Notes under the pieces: generated by a model
Told to the model about the DNA's origin: nothing
The model's input: the letters and a program-made list of their open reading frames with translations, nothing else
The model's database searches: none
Source: Anniella stebbinsi
Taxonomy: Eukaryota; Chordata; Lepidosauria; Squamata; Anniellidae
DNA length: 64,000 nt
Reading direction: 5' to 3'
NCBI GenBank assembly: GCA_029215795.1
Contig: JARDYH010000007.1
Span: 98,161,263-98,225,262 of the forward strand
Made by a program: the position numbers and the translations under genes
Shown here: piece by piece, positions 26,009 through 39,136 of the stretch
Numbering within the stretch: position 1 is the first letter of the stretch
Layout of the letters: each line of letters begins with the position of its first letter

Positions 26009-26318
26009 GGACAGTATCCTTCTGCCCCTATTCTAGTCAATTTTTGATCTGCTTTTCAGATCAAACCATAGGTTTGCCCATCCTTGTTTTGAAAGCCACA
26101 TCTGGCAGAATTTTTATTTTCTATGCAATTCACTGGATTCACATTTGAGTCTTTGTTAGTGATGTTAATTGCACCTTTTAATATTCCCGGTTTCCAGTAT
26201 TTCTTGTGCTTAGTAACACTATGGCTGAGGAAGGGTTGGTCCCTTGGTCTGGAAGTTTCTTTTGAACATCTCTTTCTACTGAGTGAGGGAACTGCATTTC
26301 TCTGAGTTAAGGGAAAGC

Positions 26319-26331
26319 GGGGGGGGGGGGG
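26319..26331. repeat. G homopolymer run
   Basis: Thirteen consecutive G bases, about 85 bases upstream of the CFAP91 exon E acceptor. Confidence 0.9.
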
Positions 26332-26414
26332 TTCGAGAAGAAGGAGCCCAATTCTCCATTCTCCTTGTTGGCCTCCCTCAGATCTTTCTCTTTCTCTTTT
26401 TCTCTTCTACACAG

Positions 26415-26692
26415 TGAGGCAGTCCCAGAGAAAGCACATTCATGCAGCTCATCAGATCATCCATGGGAATACAGAGATGGCAGTGGGACAGCTCTTTTCC
26501 ACAGAGTTCCAGCAGGCGATGGGTATAGGGGTTCCTCAAATAGGATTTCGAAGTTTTTCGGCAACAGCTGCAAAACAAGAAGGTCTTAAGCCAAGTGGAA
26601 CAGAGCTTCTGGATAGTGAAAAACAGCCTGAAATCACACTTGAAGAAAGTCGTCGCACTGAATCGTCTGAGCTCCCACACAATAAGAAATAA
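26415..26692 (+). CDS. CFAP91: CFAP91 last coding exon (E) with stop
   Basis: The leading two bases complete a Val codon, then RQSQRKHIHAAHQIIHGN and a low-complexity acidic tail run to HNKK and a TAA at 26690-26692: 92 codons including the stop. The acceptor ttctctttttctcttctacacag is excellent. RKH.HAAHQIIH is the family block; the last 50 or so residues (ETTL- and Ser/Glu-rich) look poorly conserved. The stop is followed at once by ggtatgc, which looks like a donor; a 3'UTR intron is possible but unproven. Confidence 0.86.
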
Positions 26693-28128
26693 GGTATGCT
26701 TAGAACTATGATCTTCACTGGGCAGTATGTCCCAGCTAAGCAAACATTATGAAAGTGGATGCTAGGCACTGAAGGGCTCCGGTGAGGGATCTTCAGTTTT
26801 GAGATCATCTGGCATTTGGCACTAAGGCAGAGTTCTTCACTGCAAAGCCTGATGGCCACTGTCGACTCCCCATCACCTCAAGTGTGGCTGTCCACCTCTC
26901 ATTCTTCCTCTCTCTCCTGCTGCTCACTTTCAGCAGGGACTCTCTAGCTTTGCCTTGTTGTTTGCTTTCATGATGGGCTGGTTGTTGTGATCTTGCCTTC
27001 TGGAGGAGGCTTTTGGCAGGAGGAGTTAGGAGATCCGCAGCTCATCAGCTTTAAGGTGGCTGGTGGGGGGGAGGAAACTTCAGAAGCAATCAGTCAATTA
27101 GCTATGGGAGGGGGAGGAGCCCAAGAGGCAAACAGCAATGCAATTGGGTAGCTATAGTAGTGCACTGTGCTTTTGCTGGAGAGGAAATTGAATGTTTGCA
27201 TATGTGCAAGAGAGCAATATGGACCTTCATAGGGAGATTGTGCAGGATGGAATAAAGTTTTGAGAAAAAGTTCCATCCCAAGTGAGCTGGATGCCTGGTG
27301 ATTTGGCACATCATTGCCACTTAACCTGGGAAGGGGAAAAGGAGAGGGTCCCCATGGCCTGTGAAAGGCTGCACATTTAGGAATTATAAGTTTAATAGAA
27401 ATACAGTACATCTCGCCATGCTGTGGGAAATGGTGAGCTTGCATTTTATGAGCTCAGCGGTGGGCTTTCCCCCTGAAATCTGGGATCTTCCTCAGATTTT
27501 AGGTGTTTTTTTAATGAACATTTACAGAAATCTCACCCACAATTTATTTAATTTGCATAAATTGTGCCCATAAGCTAATCATATTACGGCTGCAATTGTG
27601 CAAATTAGCAAATTAGGGCCAAAATTGGCATGAATTTAAAAAAGCAAACCTGAAAATCTGCAATCTAACCTGACTTGATACAGATTGAGTCAGGCCAGCT
27701 TGTGGGCAAGCATGCTGGAGTCCAGGGGGCCAAGCTGTTGAAAGTTTGGCAAACTTCAAACCCTCCCCCCAGGGATTCTTCTGACATCCCTATGTGTGCC
27801 TTAATCTGCTTTCTAGGTGCTGTGGATGGGCAACTTTAAGGCCCAGTTCTTGGACTAGACATGCCTTCAAAGTTGTGTTGGCAGCAAGTCCAGTTTTACT
27901 GCAAAAAAAGGGGCATTATTCAATTTCCCTAAAAGCTCTCCCTGTTCCCAGGCATTTTTCCTTTTGCAATGCTCTGATACTGGAAAAGAACCTGAGGCAC
28001 ATGGGGAGACTGCAGGGAGGTAAACTGCAAGATGGGAAAAGCTGCTAAGTTCACCTAATAAGTCATATTTTTGTATACATGGATTGTGGGTTTCTTTGCC
28101 TGGCAAACCTCCATAAGTAGTACTTCTC
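26693..28128. other. CFAP91 3' flank; candidate poly(A) signal at 27251-27256
   Basis: aataaa at 27251-27256 is the first clear signal after the stop and would give a 3'UTR of about 580 bases. No further gene is evident. The functional site cannot be proven without transcripts. Confidence 0.4.
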
Positions 28129-28145
28129 ATAATGACAGCGTTTCT

Positions 28146-29421
28146 TTTTTAATTTTTTGCATTTAACTTTTTATTATTTTTCCACGCATAAAAAACAATC
28201 AAAACACATACATGAACAAGCTAAACATCAAGTACAACATACTAATAGAGGATAATCTACAAAGTTGCAGCCCGTTCCGCACTTCTCAACAGCAAAGGAC
28301 TGTAATACTATATTGATAATTAAATTATACATTTCCCAAATTTTTATTTCTCTCTACTCATAGCCTTTTCTTATGTGTCGAATCCACAAGTAAATAAGTC
28401 GCTTTTTTCTTGCCCCTGTATATAATCTATAAAGGGTTTTTCCATTCATGTTTAAAACTGGCCGTTGATTTTTCTCTAATTATTGACGTGAATTTCGCCA
28501 TCTCTGCCAACTCCAGTAATTTCAAAGTCCATTCATCTACTGTGGGTAACACTGTACTCTTCCAGCTCCGTGTGTATAATGTTCTCGCCACCACCGTCAT
28601 ATATAAGACTCAAGTCCCAAAAGGAAACATTCCGATTTAAACTGCACATTTATCCCTAGGATCCTCTGCATCAAGGAGTGGATTTGACTCCAATTTTCTT
28701 TCACTCTTTTACAGGTCCACCATATGTGGTAAAATGTTCCCTCTTTCTCCTCACATTTCAAACAGGTCCCAGAGGCCCCCTTAAACATTTTAGCTAATTT
28801 AAATGGGGACATATTCCATCCGTACATCATCTTATAGAAGTTTTCTTTAAGACATTAGTCTTAAAGCTAATGTCTTTCTTTAAGACTCAGTGTAAACTTT
28901 AGGTTTCCTCCCCTCATACTTCCCCATACGCCCGATATTTTGTGCCTATTTTACCATGCAGTCTTTCACCTGTTCATCTTCCATCTCAAACTTCAATAAC
29001 AACTTGTATACTATTGATATAACCTGTTCATCGTTTGTGCACATTGCTTTTTCAAATTCAGATTTGGTTTGTTCGAACCCCCACATTTTTAATCTAATTT
29101 AAATCTTTCTGCAATTTGTAAGTAGGGAAGCCATTGGCAAGTATGACCTTCTTCCATCAACCTCTCTCTTGGCTTGAGTCAATCTTCCCCTTGTACTACT
29201 TCTAATACATCATAATAAGTTAACCATTTATGCAGACTTGAAAGCTCTCGTCTATGGTACGCTTCTTGTGCTGATACCCAACGTGGGACCCCTTGACACA
29301 ATCCCTGTTGATATTTATTCCATGTTCTCAAAATTGCCCTTCGCACATAGTGATTGTTAAATTCTACATTGACCTTTGCTTTATCATACCACACATAATC
29401 TCAACTTGTGCCCTTCTAACA
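28146..29421 (-). mobile_element. 5'-truncated L1 with perfect 17-base target duplication
   Basis: The segment is flanked by ataatgacagcgtttct at 28129-28145 and 29422-29438. It starts on the left with an inverted A-rich tail. Reverse-strand pieces (28830-28597 and 29394-29179) carry MMYGWNMSPFKLAKMF, CLKCEEKEGTFYHIWWTC and RELSSLHKWLTY, the L1 ORF2 C-terminal region including the Cys/His stretch. Confidence 0.88.
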
Positions 29422-29664
29422 ATAATGACAGCGTTTCTGATGGTGTAAAAGCAGCCGGGCCAAACCTAGATAATCACATTTGCTACAATACTAAAAATGC
29501 TTCTTTTAATGTTTTTTTCATATACATTTGTATATATCCATAGCAATGAATACATACGAAATGTATACATGAAAATACAACTTATTAGTAATTCTACATA
29601 GGCTTCAACAAAAGCGAACCAGATACACAAATAATGAATTTATCCATTTGAAGGTGGTCTCTAT

Positions 29665-29850
29665 GTTAGGGTGACCATATTTTGGAAACAAAAAAGGAGG
29701 ACAACATGGCCACCCCCAAGGGGGCATGCCCACCAACATCTCTGACCCCCAAGGGGACATGTTTAGCCCCCAAGGGGGTGTGCCTACCCATACATGGCTT
29801 TGGTCACATGTATGATTTTACAGCACACAATTAAGACAAACCTGTTCCAC
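29665..29850. mobile_element. hAT-like MITE end (uncertain)
   Basis: Starts tagggtgaccatatt and aaaaaaggaggacaacatgg, resembling the TIR of the palindromic MITEs at 31241, followed by three related copies of a cccccaagggg motif. The right end is not clear. Confidence 0.4.
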
Positions 29851-30639
29851 ATAACATCTTAATGTTTAAATAACTGAAATAATGTGTCTGAAATTAACTT
29901 TTGTAGCTTTTTTTTGTACTTTGAAGCTTTTGCTGTACTCTGTGTGGTACAGTCTCCCCTTCCCTCAAATATCTTTCCTGACTGCAAATCCTTCACTCTT
30001 TCCCCATTACCTTTCTCACATCTATACTCACAGATTTAGCATAATGCTACCACTGAACAAATGAAGCAGTTGACAAGTACACAAAAATCTAGTACAACAA
30101 ACTTAGCAACCTAGCATTCAGAAGGAGTATAAAATACTATTACCTTGCAAATAATTGCCATGGAACAAAATGGACTAAGGGCTTGGTACAGTCACTTCTC
30201 ACTAGCACCTCTTAGCTTGTTTCAACTTCTGATTTATCAATGAGAAACTAATCTAAAAATGTGTCATCATATCTCTGGTTCATTAGCCATGTAAACAAGA
30301 CCATGGCCAGAACAGATGTCAATTATCACAATGCTAGACAAATATCTTTCACTCCTTTTATCCAAATATCTCCTGAATTTACATTGCATCAAGTGTGCAG
30401 AGAAGAGAAATCCCAATCAGGGACCCAAAGAAAACTGCCCAAATAAGCCTCAGAAATAAGTCCCATTGATTTCAATAAAGCTTAAATGAATATAGAATTG
30501 AAGCCCTTACTCTAGCAAGTGCAAGCCCCTCCTGTCAAGGACAATTATGCACTCACAGAACCTGGCTTCATGGATCATGCAACCAGAAGGTGCCCTCCAG
30601 AAAGATGCTTTCAGAGCCTTGGAGATCAAGACACACTCA
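29851..30639. other. No gene seen
   Basis: AT-rich sequence without long open frames or recognised repeats. Confidence 0.5.
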
Positions 30640-31092
30640 AACAAGTCAAGTCAAGCCACATTATGCACTCATACATTATCTTGCTGGGACAGAACAATTC
30701 TAGGATAAGACGATACTTTGCAATTGACCACACATAACAGTCATAAACAAAAAAGAAAAAAATACACCTATCTCATTGATGTAGCAATACCTAATGACAA
30801 AAATGTTGCAGAAAAGGAAGAAGAAAAGAGAGAAAAATATACACCACTGGCTATGGAAATTAAAGAACAGTGGCAACAGAAAAAAGTTATAATCATTCCG
30901 TTAGTCACATGAGTTACCAGCATCACCTCATATATTTTTTATAGAAAACCTTCAGAATACATCCACACCAACATCCAGAAAAGAGTCATACTTAAAAATG
31001 TTCAATAGTCAGGAAATTTCTGAATCAGTAAAAGCATGACTTGGCAAAGCCCATCATGTTAATCTAGAAAAAACACCACAAGGCAAGAAGAG

Positions 31093-31133
<41 letters not shown>
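30640..31133 (+). pseudogene. R4/Dong-like LINE C-terminal fragment with (ATA)n tail
   Basis: The forward frame (30775-30912) reads DVAIPNDKNVAEKEEEKREK and AMEIKEQWQQKKVIIIPLVT, matching the region after RT in R4/Dong-type LINEs (a conserved EIK..W pattern, then VVP-V), followed by remnants of the terminal lqKa.iLgT.rivRkfL block. It ends in about twelve ATA units (31096-31133). A sister copy lies at 51907-52450. The clade is my inference. Confidence 0.5.
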
Positions 31134-31240
31134 GGCAACCCTGTTAATTTTTAAAAGAAAGATGAACAATTATCAGCAATTGTTACAAAATATACATCAT
31201 GCCAATTATATCAAAGCAAATTGGAGAGGAAGGTCTATGC

Positions 31241-31560
31241 TAGGGTGACCAGATAAAATCCAGGTCAGGGCTCCTGTAACTTTAACAGTTGTAGAGAAAA
31301 GGGAATTTCAGCCAGTGTCATTTGTATGCAATTAGTTCCTGGTGAAATTCCCTCTTCATCACAACAGTTAAAGTTGCAGGGGCCCTGCCTTGTTTTGTAT
31401 ATGGTCACTCTAGTATAGTGCATGCACCCTTAACTGTTGTCATGAAGAAGGAATTTCACCAGGAATGAATTGCATACAAATGACACTGGCTGAAATTCCG
31501 TTTTCTCTACAACTGTTAAAGTTACATAAGCCCTGACCTGGATTTTATCTGGTCAGCCTA
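31241..31560. mobile_element. Palindromic hAT-like MITE
   Basis: The ends tagggtgaccagat and atctggtcagccta are inverted copies and the arms pair along their length, as at 2017-2329. Clear target duplications are absent here; the right neighbour is a 77-base reverse CR1 piece (31561-31637). Confidence 0.7.
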
Positions 31561-31637
31561 AACTGGACGCAATACTGAGGCCTAACCAGTGCCGAATACA
31601 GGGAAACCAGTACCTCACGCCATTTGGAAGCTATACT
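31561..31637 (-). mobile_element. CR1 fragment between two MITEs
   Basis: aggcctaaccagtgccgaat and the following accagtacctcacgcc match the CR1 at 24405-24465 in the same orientation. Confidence 0.7.
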
Positions 31638-31815
31638 TAGGCTGACCATATGAAAAGGAGGACAGGGCTCATGTAACTTTAACAGTTGTAGAGAAAAGGG
31701 AATTTCAGCCAGTGTCATTTGTATGCAATTAGTTCCTGGTGAAATTCCCTCTTCATCACAACAGTTAAAGTTGCAGGGGCCCTGCCTTCTTTTGTATATG
31801 GTCACTCTAGTATAG
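31638..31815. mobile_element. Half of a palindromic hAT-like MITE
   Basis: Starts taggctgaccatatgaaaag and follows the left arm of the 31241 element to its centre (ctagtatagtgc), where it stops; the second arm is missing. Confidence 0.65.
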
Positions 31816-32163
31816 TGCTTGCACTATATATTGCGGCTCAGTAATTTTCGTATTTTTAATGTTGCACAAGATGGCAGCCATACAGGGGCATTTCCACAAA
31901 ATTAGAGGCATAGAGGGCTCATGTGGGGTGCTTCCAGACAACAAAAACATGAAGAGGCGGTCCTCACACTAGAACAAGAAACCCCGTGGTGGGTCCACAG
32001 ATAAGAGTCTGGGCCTCTTTAACTGCTATGATGTGCAATATCTCAAAATGCTGCATTCATGTTAGAACTTTCTTTACATATCGTATAAGAATTCTGCATG
32101 CTAGAAGGACGTATATAGTTTAACAATGAATTTTATTAATTCCACCCTGGATATAAAGCATTC

Positions 32164-32991
32164 CTAATTCAACAATAATGTTATCAAAGTGTTGAATACA
32201 CAATCAAATTCTTATAGGAACTTGCTCAACAAATAATAATCCGCATGTTGAATACACTAAATAATGCATTCACTAATAGAAGTAAAGCTAGTAGTGTTAA
32301 TGACTGTCGAATACACAACACATTTGTTATATCCACAAAATGAGTATTCTAAACAGTTAAACACATAGAGGAACTTGTTAAACAAATAATAATCAGCATG
32401 TGGAATACACAAAGTAATGTGTCCACATAGTACTGAAGATTGTTGAGTGCACAAATACACATTGAGTGCACAAATACACAATACACAAACGGTAATACCG
32501 GTTTGTCCTGAACCGTTTCCTCAGTGGCTGTGCATCTGCTCTTCAATAACACATGAAATAATGATTTAACAATGATGATTTAACATAACGTTTTGAAAGA
32601 ACTTGATATCCAAATATTAGAATATAACATAACAATGTTGAATGTCCTTTAATCCACACTTCATTTGGAGTGACAATATTAGAATATAGCATAACAATGT
32701 TGAATGTCCTTTAATTCACACTTCATTTGGAGTGACAGACTTTGATCCCCATTGTGGACTGGACACCAGGTTGAATCTAGAACAAATATGGTTGAACAGA
32801 GTTACATTATGCAAGCCACTGTACCATAAATTTGTACAAGGTATTGGCGTTATTGCCTGATTATCATGAAAGACTCTGTTATACATTGAATATTCAAGTT
32901 AAACCTTAGACCACAAGCATCAATCTACAAGCACAATAATTACTTACTAAAACATTATTCACTTGTTTTTAATTATATGAGGAAATTTTTT
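32164..32991 (-). mobile_element. Penelope-like element, outer part of the inverted left arm
   Basis: The reverse complement of this segment follows 42620-43322 closely (for example caaatgtgttgtgta and agtcattaacgctac-like strings on the other strand). It continues at 39214 once the LINE-V insertion (32992-39213) is removed. This is the terminal repeat (pLTR) region of the Penelope-like element. Confidence 0.8.
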
Positions 32992-33665
32992 GGACTTCTG
33001 GTATGTCCTCCGGGGAGGCAACATGCACAGCTTGAGGCTCCAAGGTTCCAAGGTTTTTAAAAACACGTTATCTCAATCTATTTTAATTTATTTTATCTGG
33101 TGAGTCTCTGCTGTCTGGGGTGGAGTGTGCTGTCTCGAGGAGAGGCTACAAATGAAATATTAGCCAGCATTTCTAAGGATTTTAAAAGTATTTTAAACGG
33201 GAGCTAAAGGAGATAAGGAAGCTAAGGAATCTGACTGAGGAGCTGGTGCAACTTACATGTCTAAATTGAAACTGAGAGTTTGAGGAAGAAAGTGAAGATG
33301 CCCAGGAAAGTTTAACACCTAATTAACTTTGTTGAATTACCAGAAGGTTTGTAAGCAAGCAGAATTCGGGAGATTCCAACTAGGAATAAGCAAAAGAAAA
33401 CAATCAGCGGCTAAGAATAACCATCTGCAGCCAAATGTAAACAGGCCATGGAGAGGAGGGCTGTTCAGAGATCAATCACACAGCTGGGATAGGTAGCGAC
33501 CTTCCCGCTCTTCGGTTCCTGTGATAGTCCAGCTGACTGTTTTGATTACTCTGTCTATATTGTCATTCCCATACGGAGCAGCAGATGTCCAAATGAGCTG
33601 TTAACCCTGTATGTGGCGTGCGAAGTGCAGTACAGGTAGGATCTCTTCCCTTGGGCTGCTTCGGT

Positions 33666-35812
33666 ATGGTTCTTACCAGAGTGGGCTACTGGGAGGCAGG
33701 CCAACGGCCAATTACTGAAGATGTGTCGTTGTTTGTGAAATCATACAAACAATCCAAGATCACCAGTTTTTTTATAACTGAGTCAGGTACACCTTCTAGG
33801 CCTGCAGTAACATCTACGGAACCTACTGAATATCCATTAGACTGGTCGCTGGGCCCACACTGTCTTATGCAAGTTAGGGAATTGGAGAACAACAAGGAGG
33901 GTAGTTCCAGTCTGGCTGATGAATTGGTTGCTGTTGATTGTTTAAAGGCAGTGGAGCTGAGTGTGGCCTGGACTGACAATCCCTATCGAGAAGTCTCAAC
34001 CCACTGTCTTGAGCATAAATGTACTGATTTAGAGTTCCCTGGGGCCTCCCCCCAGAACTACTCTTTGATTGCTCTTGAAATTAACTACTCTCCTAATTCA
34101 TTAAATTGCATGCTCCAACACCAGTTTGATATAATCAAAACCTTGTTTTCCCCTTGGGCTGAGGATGTCATGCTGATTAAATTTTTTCTTTCTGAATGTA
34201 AAGATCTCTTAATAATCCTGACTACATTCGCGCTAGAACTTAATAGGTCAGCGGGGCTTCCCCCTCCTTGTGGAAGTGACTTCAAGAATAGTGGGTGCAG
34301 TGTCGAAATCTCTTCTACACGGGATATGATTACTGCAGTCCCGGCAAGTGATCCTCTTCCAACTAAAAGTAAAGCAGATATGGAACATGAATTGCCAGTG
34401 AAAAGTCGCGAGACAGGTGGTATGTACGTGGGCCACAAGGCAGAAAAGTCTATATGTCCTACGCCGGTCCAAGGCAACAGAGCTCCTAAGTCAAAAGCAA
34501 CCAAAAAAGTCCAGCCCTTGAAGAGAAAAACTAAACACCAAAAAATGCTCTCCAGTACAAGAAAAAGGGGGGAAATGAATTTTAAAAGCTAAGCAGGGAG
34601 AAGGTTAAGCAAGAAACAGAAAAGGGTTCCGCTGCAACTGACATCTGCCAGCAGTGTGAACAGAGATCATCAAGTGCTAGTTTACCAGTATTTACGGCCG
34701 GTGATCAATGGCATCTGGAAAAATCATTTCAATCTTCAATAGTGGAAGCCCTCCTTCCGTCAAAGTGTGTTCCGACCACACAACATAGGCCTTCTAAAGA
34801 TCAACAAATGGCAGTTACAACTCCTACCAAATAATCTAGTGCTATTAAACTTTCTGAAACCAAAAGGGGTGCTTTCCCAGAAAGCTCGAACAGAGCACTT
34901 GATTAGGGTCTTATACGAAATTACACAAATCCAAATAGACCCAGGAGCAGTCCTTAGTGTACACTACATTCACTATAACGCTTGTTCAGTAAGGGCCTTT
35001 GTAACTTTTGCCACGGCAAATATTGCTTCTAGTGTTTTCCGATGTAAAAGGGCGCTTCAAGAGCAAGGGGTGTTAGCCCGAAGGCATTTTCTAAATCTGG
35101 CTCTGCCATGGCGGCTGGGAACTTATTCAGTCTCTGAAGTGGCAACTGATGACCACCTGAATGAGAAGAACAATCTGAGAGATCCTCCTGATATATACCC
35201 GAACTCTCCTGGTTTAAAACGGAATCCAGCAGGACTACGTCTTCAATACAGGCGACCATGTTTTGTGCAGGGTTCTCTCCCGATTAACTTAAATTAATAG
35301 ATAGCTTTGAGGCCCTGCCAGGAAATGAACAGCACCAAATTCTTTATAGACTATCTGCTCTCAAAGAACAGTTGATCTCTAAATTTTTAGCTAAACTAAG
35401 TCCATCATCATCAACTGAAGAAAAGCTGCAAGAAAACCTTCAAAGAAGAGTCTCAGATATCAAGCTACCTGAGATTCCCAAAAGTGAGCCAATAAGGTCC
35501 ACCCGGAATTCAGCCCTTCACAGAGTCAAAAGGACATCAAGCTTGAGAGAAGTAGCAGACAACTCCACCAAAGAGATCCTCCCAACTGCCAACTGGCCTA
35601 GCGGCAAACAAGCCACTATATTAGAATATTTCCAGCATAAAGATAGACCTACTAAAAAAGAGATGCCCTTGAAGGTCTCTTCTGAGAGGGACTCATCAAA
35701 TCTTACTAATAGTTGTGTGGGCGGGAAGGGTTCCCTCCCAGTGCAGAGGAGGAAAGTATATGTGGTGGTTAATTTGAATGGCCACTTCAATGAAATACAG
35801 GAAATCAAATGA
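33666..35812 (+). pseudogene. LINE-V ORF1 (unrecognised nucleic-acid-binding candidate)
   Basis: The start at 33666 (MVLTRVGYWEAG) is chosen because the copy at 17866 starts the same way; an upstream in-frame ATG at 33618 is not shared. About 309 codons are open to 34592, then stops and small shifts separate three more blocks: a Ser/Gln-rich link (about 34598-34800), a globular block (34767-35297, with LVLLNFLKPKG, TEHLIRVLYEIT, VRAFVTFATANIASSVFR) and a C-terminal block (about 35294-35812, with IDSFEALPGNEQ). The third block has an RRM-like alternation of strands and helices by eye. The intact protein would be about 700 residues, long for a LINE ORF1. It presumably packages element RNA. Confidence 0.7.
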
Positions 35813-35844
35813 CTAAAAAATAAGAAAAATCTTTCTTCCCTAAA

Positions 35845-38800
35845 GTTCATATCATGGAATAGCTGGTTGGGCCATAAAAGGTGGGGACCAGCACATTCTT
35901 AACTACTTCTCCGAATCAGACATAATATGCTTGCAAGAAACATGGTACAAAAACACTATAAATGTTAATGATTTCACTTCTTTTTGCTTACCAGCGCTAC
36001 CTGGAAATGGTAAGGGGAGGAATTTGCAGGGCCTTTGTTGCTTGATCTCTACCTCCTTGGATGCCAAGGTCCTGGAGAATTGGAACTATGGCCACTGTGC
36101 TCAGGCCCTGATTTTGGAATTTCGATCCTCCAAAACAACCCTTATGCTAGTAAATGCATATTTGCCTCCCTTGCAAGGCAGGGAGGCAATTGCTCTTCTC
36201 TGGCATAAATTTGAGGGGGTTTTGATGGAACTGTGTAATAAATACCCTCACGCACACCTGGTGCTTATGGGTGACTTCAATGCAAGGACTGGAACTTACT
36301 CAGTTGGGGTTACCCATCAGGCACAGCATTTCAAAGCTAAACTCAGATCTTTTAAAGATTCTTTTGTTAACTTTGCTGGTCAGTGTCTGCTCCAGTTTGT
36401 GGCAAGAGATGAGCTGGGCATACTAAATGGCAACGCTCAGGAGGATGGCTGGGGCGAATTCACCTATGTATCAACAAGAGGTTCCAGTGTCATAGATTAC
36501 TGTACAGTACCTAAGTCAAAGGTTTTTTTATGCCACAAATTTAAGGGTGCTGATTTTCTGGTGAGCGATCACTTACCTTTGGAACTTGAGTACCATCTCC
36601 ACAGCCCAACCCATCTAATAATGAGTCTCCCTCCCATACTTAAGCAGCCTTGTAATACCAGTCTGGGCAACAAGAAAATCTTCTGGTCCAGTACTTCAGC
36701 TCTTTGGTTTGAGAAAGTGGTTTGCTCAAATGACTGCTTGGCAGCTGTTAAGCAGCTTCTTTCTGCCTTGTCTTCTGAGTCATGCATTTCGGCCTATGAG
36801 GAGCTATTAACAGTCCTGTCCGTTGCGTTCCAGAAGACCATTAAACCCTCAACATCGCACAAACCTTACCATAAGAAATGGTTTGATAGTGTGTGATGTC
36901 AAGGAATAGGCTCTTGGCATTATATCATGAATATAGACAGAATAATGAACGTGCTCTTCCCAGCCAGTACTATGCCCCAAAAAAGAATTATAAAAAGCTC
37001 GTGAGATGGAAAAAATATCAGGCAGACAAAGCCAAGTGGCAATTGCTAATAGGGGCAGCATCTTTAAGAAACAGCAAAACCTTTTGGCAGATAGTGAATG
37101 GGTCAAATAGAAAAGGTAGTGGCCACTCAGACTGCCATATCTCTGTGGCTATCTGGGATAAGCATTTTCGATCAATTTTTAGCAGAGTGCAGAGGGTCGA
37201 TCAAGTCCCTACACTGGCAACAGATGTCCCCAGTTGGCCCGATGTTGATTCTGGTAGTGTAGTGGAGCTACTATCTCCGTTGAAATTGAACAAAGCTCCC
37301 AGTCCTGACGGGATTCCTACAGAAATGCTAAAAAGCAATACCGCCTGGTGGGGCCCACTACTGGCAACATTATTCACCAGTATAAATAAATCAGGGCTGA
37401 TCCCTACTGACTGGCATAAGGCTCTCGTCATTCCACTGTTTTAAAAAAGGCCAAGAGATGATCCAAATAATTATAGGCTCATAAGTCTCCTATCAGCAAT
37501 TGGAAAGGTATATGCCAGTTTTCTCAATATTAAACTCCGTGAATGGGTTTCAAATAATGACATTTTGGGCAGGGAGCAGATTGGGTTCAGATCACTGCCT
37601 AGTTTTGGTCCATCTAGCTTATAAATATACGAAACCAAAGCGTGGTAAGCTTTATGTGGCATTTATGGACCTAAAATCGGCTTTTGATTCCATCACTTGT
37701 TCTCTCTTATGGGTAAAATTGTTGCGCCTTGGTATAGAGCGTAGGTTGTTGTATCTGATTCAAGTATTACATCATAACACCTATGCCCAGGTTCGATGTA
37801 GCAATCAAGGACATCTTACAAGTGAATTCATAGTAAACAGGGGGGTTAGGCAAAGATGTATCCTTGCCCCAACCCTGTTTAACCTGTTTCTTGCTGACCT
37901 TCCTTCATCGCTGGATATGATTCAATCTCATCCTCCCAAATTAGGTTCATCTAAGGTGTCATTTTGCTGTATGCCGATGATGTGGTTCTGCTTTCACAGA
38001 CGCATCTAGGTTTAAAGAGGCTTCTAAACAGATTTAAGGATTATTGTGATCAAAATAGCTTAACAATAAATTACCAAAAATCCAAAGTAATTATGTTTGC
38101 AAAGAGGGGAAGGAAGCATTTATGGATTTTTAGAGGCCACAAAATTGACCAAGTAAATGCCCTTAAGTATCTGGGTGTCTGGTTTCAAGAAAAGCTAAAC
38201 TGGACAAAACATGTCAAATACACTAAGGAGAGGGCTGAGCAATCCACAGGGGTGCTGCTAAGGGGTTTTTTTGCCAAGGGAGGTAAATTCTTACCGGCGG
38301 CCATTCGAATCTTTAAAGCGGCGGCTCAGATTTTGTTTGGTACCCCCATTTGGTCCCCTATGTTTAAGGGTTCCCTTGAAGACGCCCAATCCAAATTCTT
38401 GAGAGCGATTTTTGGCAAACCAAGGTGTGTGCCAGGAGCTGCTCTTAATCTGGAGGTCGGCTCAAGTTCATTGAGGTGTATAGCTTGGTTACATACAATA
38501 ACCTTCTGGCTCCGTCACGATCAGGCTGCATCTCGAACCTCTATGCCATATCAGGTTCTTACTGACCGATACGTATATCCTTGGCGTAGGGCAGTGGAAC
38601 AGAAAGTTCTGGTGCTAGGCTTGTCTTTGCCTTTCCTACTTTCCCTGGAGGTGGGGACTGCTAAACGTGTTGTAAAGCAAAGGCTACTAGATATAGATTT
38701 ACAGACTCTGCGTGGACACCCCTATAGTCCATCCTGTCCCTTAGCCCAAGGTCTTTCTAACAACCTGCCAAAGGGGCTGATGCCCTACTTGAATTGGCTT

Positions 38801-39136
38801 GTAACACCTAATTATAGAAGGGCTTTCTCGTTGGCCTGTTTTAATGTTCTTTCCTCTAAGCTTTTGGAGGGGAGATTCAAAAGGGTTCCCACCAAAAATA
38901 GACTCTGCCCTTTGCAACAACTCCAAAGTTGAATCCATAAATCATGTCTTGTTTGACTGTGAATTTTATCAAAAGATTAGGAGTGACTTGCTGTACCCAA
39001 TCACGCAACGTTTAGCTGGGAAGTTGCGTGAGGTAATGATCATGTCCCTGCAACAGAGCACGGACAAAACTGTGACAATCCAAGTTACTAAATTTTTCTC
39101 CCGGAAAAAATGCAGGAAACTGTTGGTGGAGGATTA
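35845..39136 (+). pseudogene. LINE-V ORF2: APE endonuclease, reverse transcriptase, zinc knuckle
   Basis: The endonuclease shows FISWNSWLG, SDIICLQETWYK, VNAYLPPLQG, LVLMGDFNARTG and VSDHLPLEL, covering the catalytic Asn, Glu, Asp and His positions. The RT has KAPSPDGIPTEML, AFMDLKSAFDSI, GVRQRCILAPTLFNLFLADL (Arg where Gly is usual) and LLYADDVVLLS, then ALKYLGVWF. The C-terminus has a C-x2-C-x9-H-x4-C knuckle (CNNSKVESINHVLFDC), with the first Cys pushed out of frame. Shifts occur near 35875, 36890, 37595, 37960 and 38905, with one stop at 37442-37444. The mutations are few for about 1,090 codons, so the copy is only moderately old. Confidence 0.85.

Noticed and set aside
25641..26016. 8-base hAT duplication around the GCGC-rich element
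   Set aside because: The flanks cttccttc and ggacagta do not match, so the element is reported without a target duplication.
26692..26700. Donor site directly after the CFAP91 stop (ggtatgc)
   Set aside because: Looks like a donor by eye, but no downstream acceptor or exon could be supported, so no extra exon is annotated.
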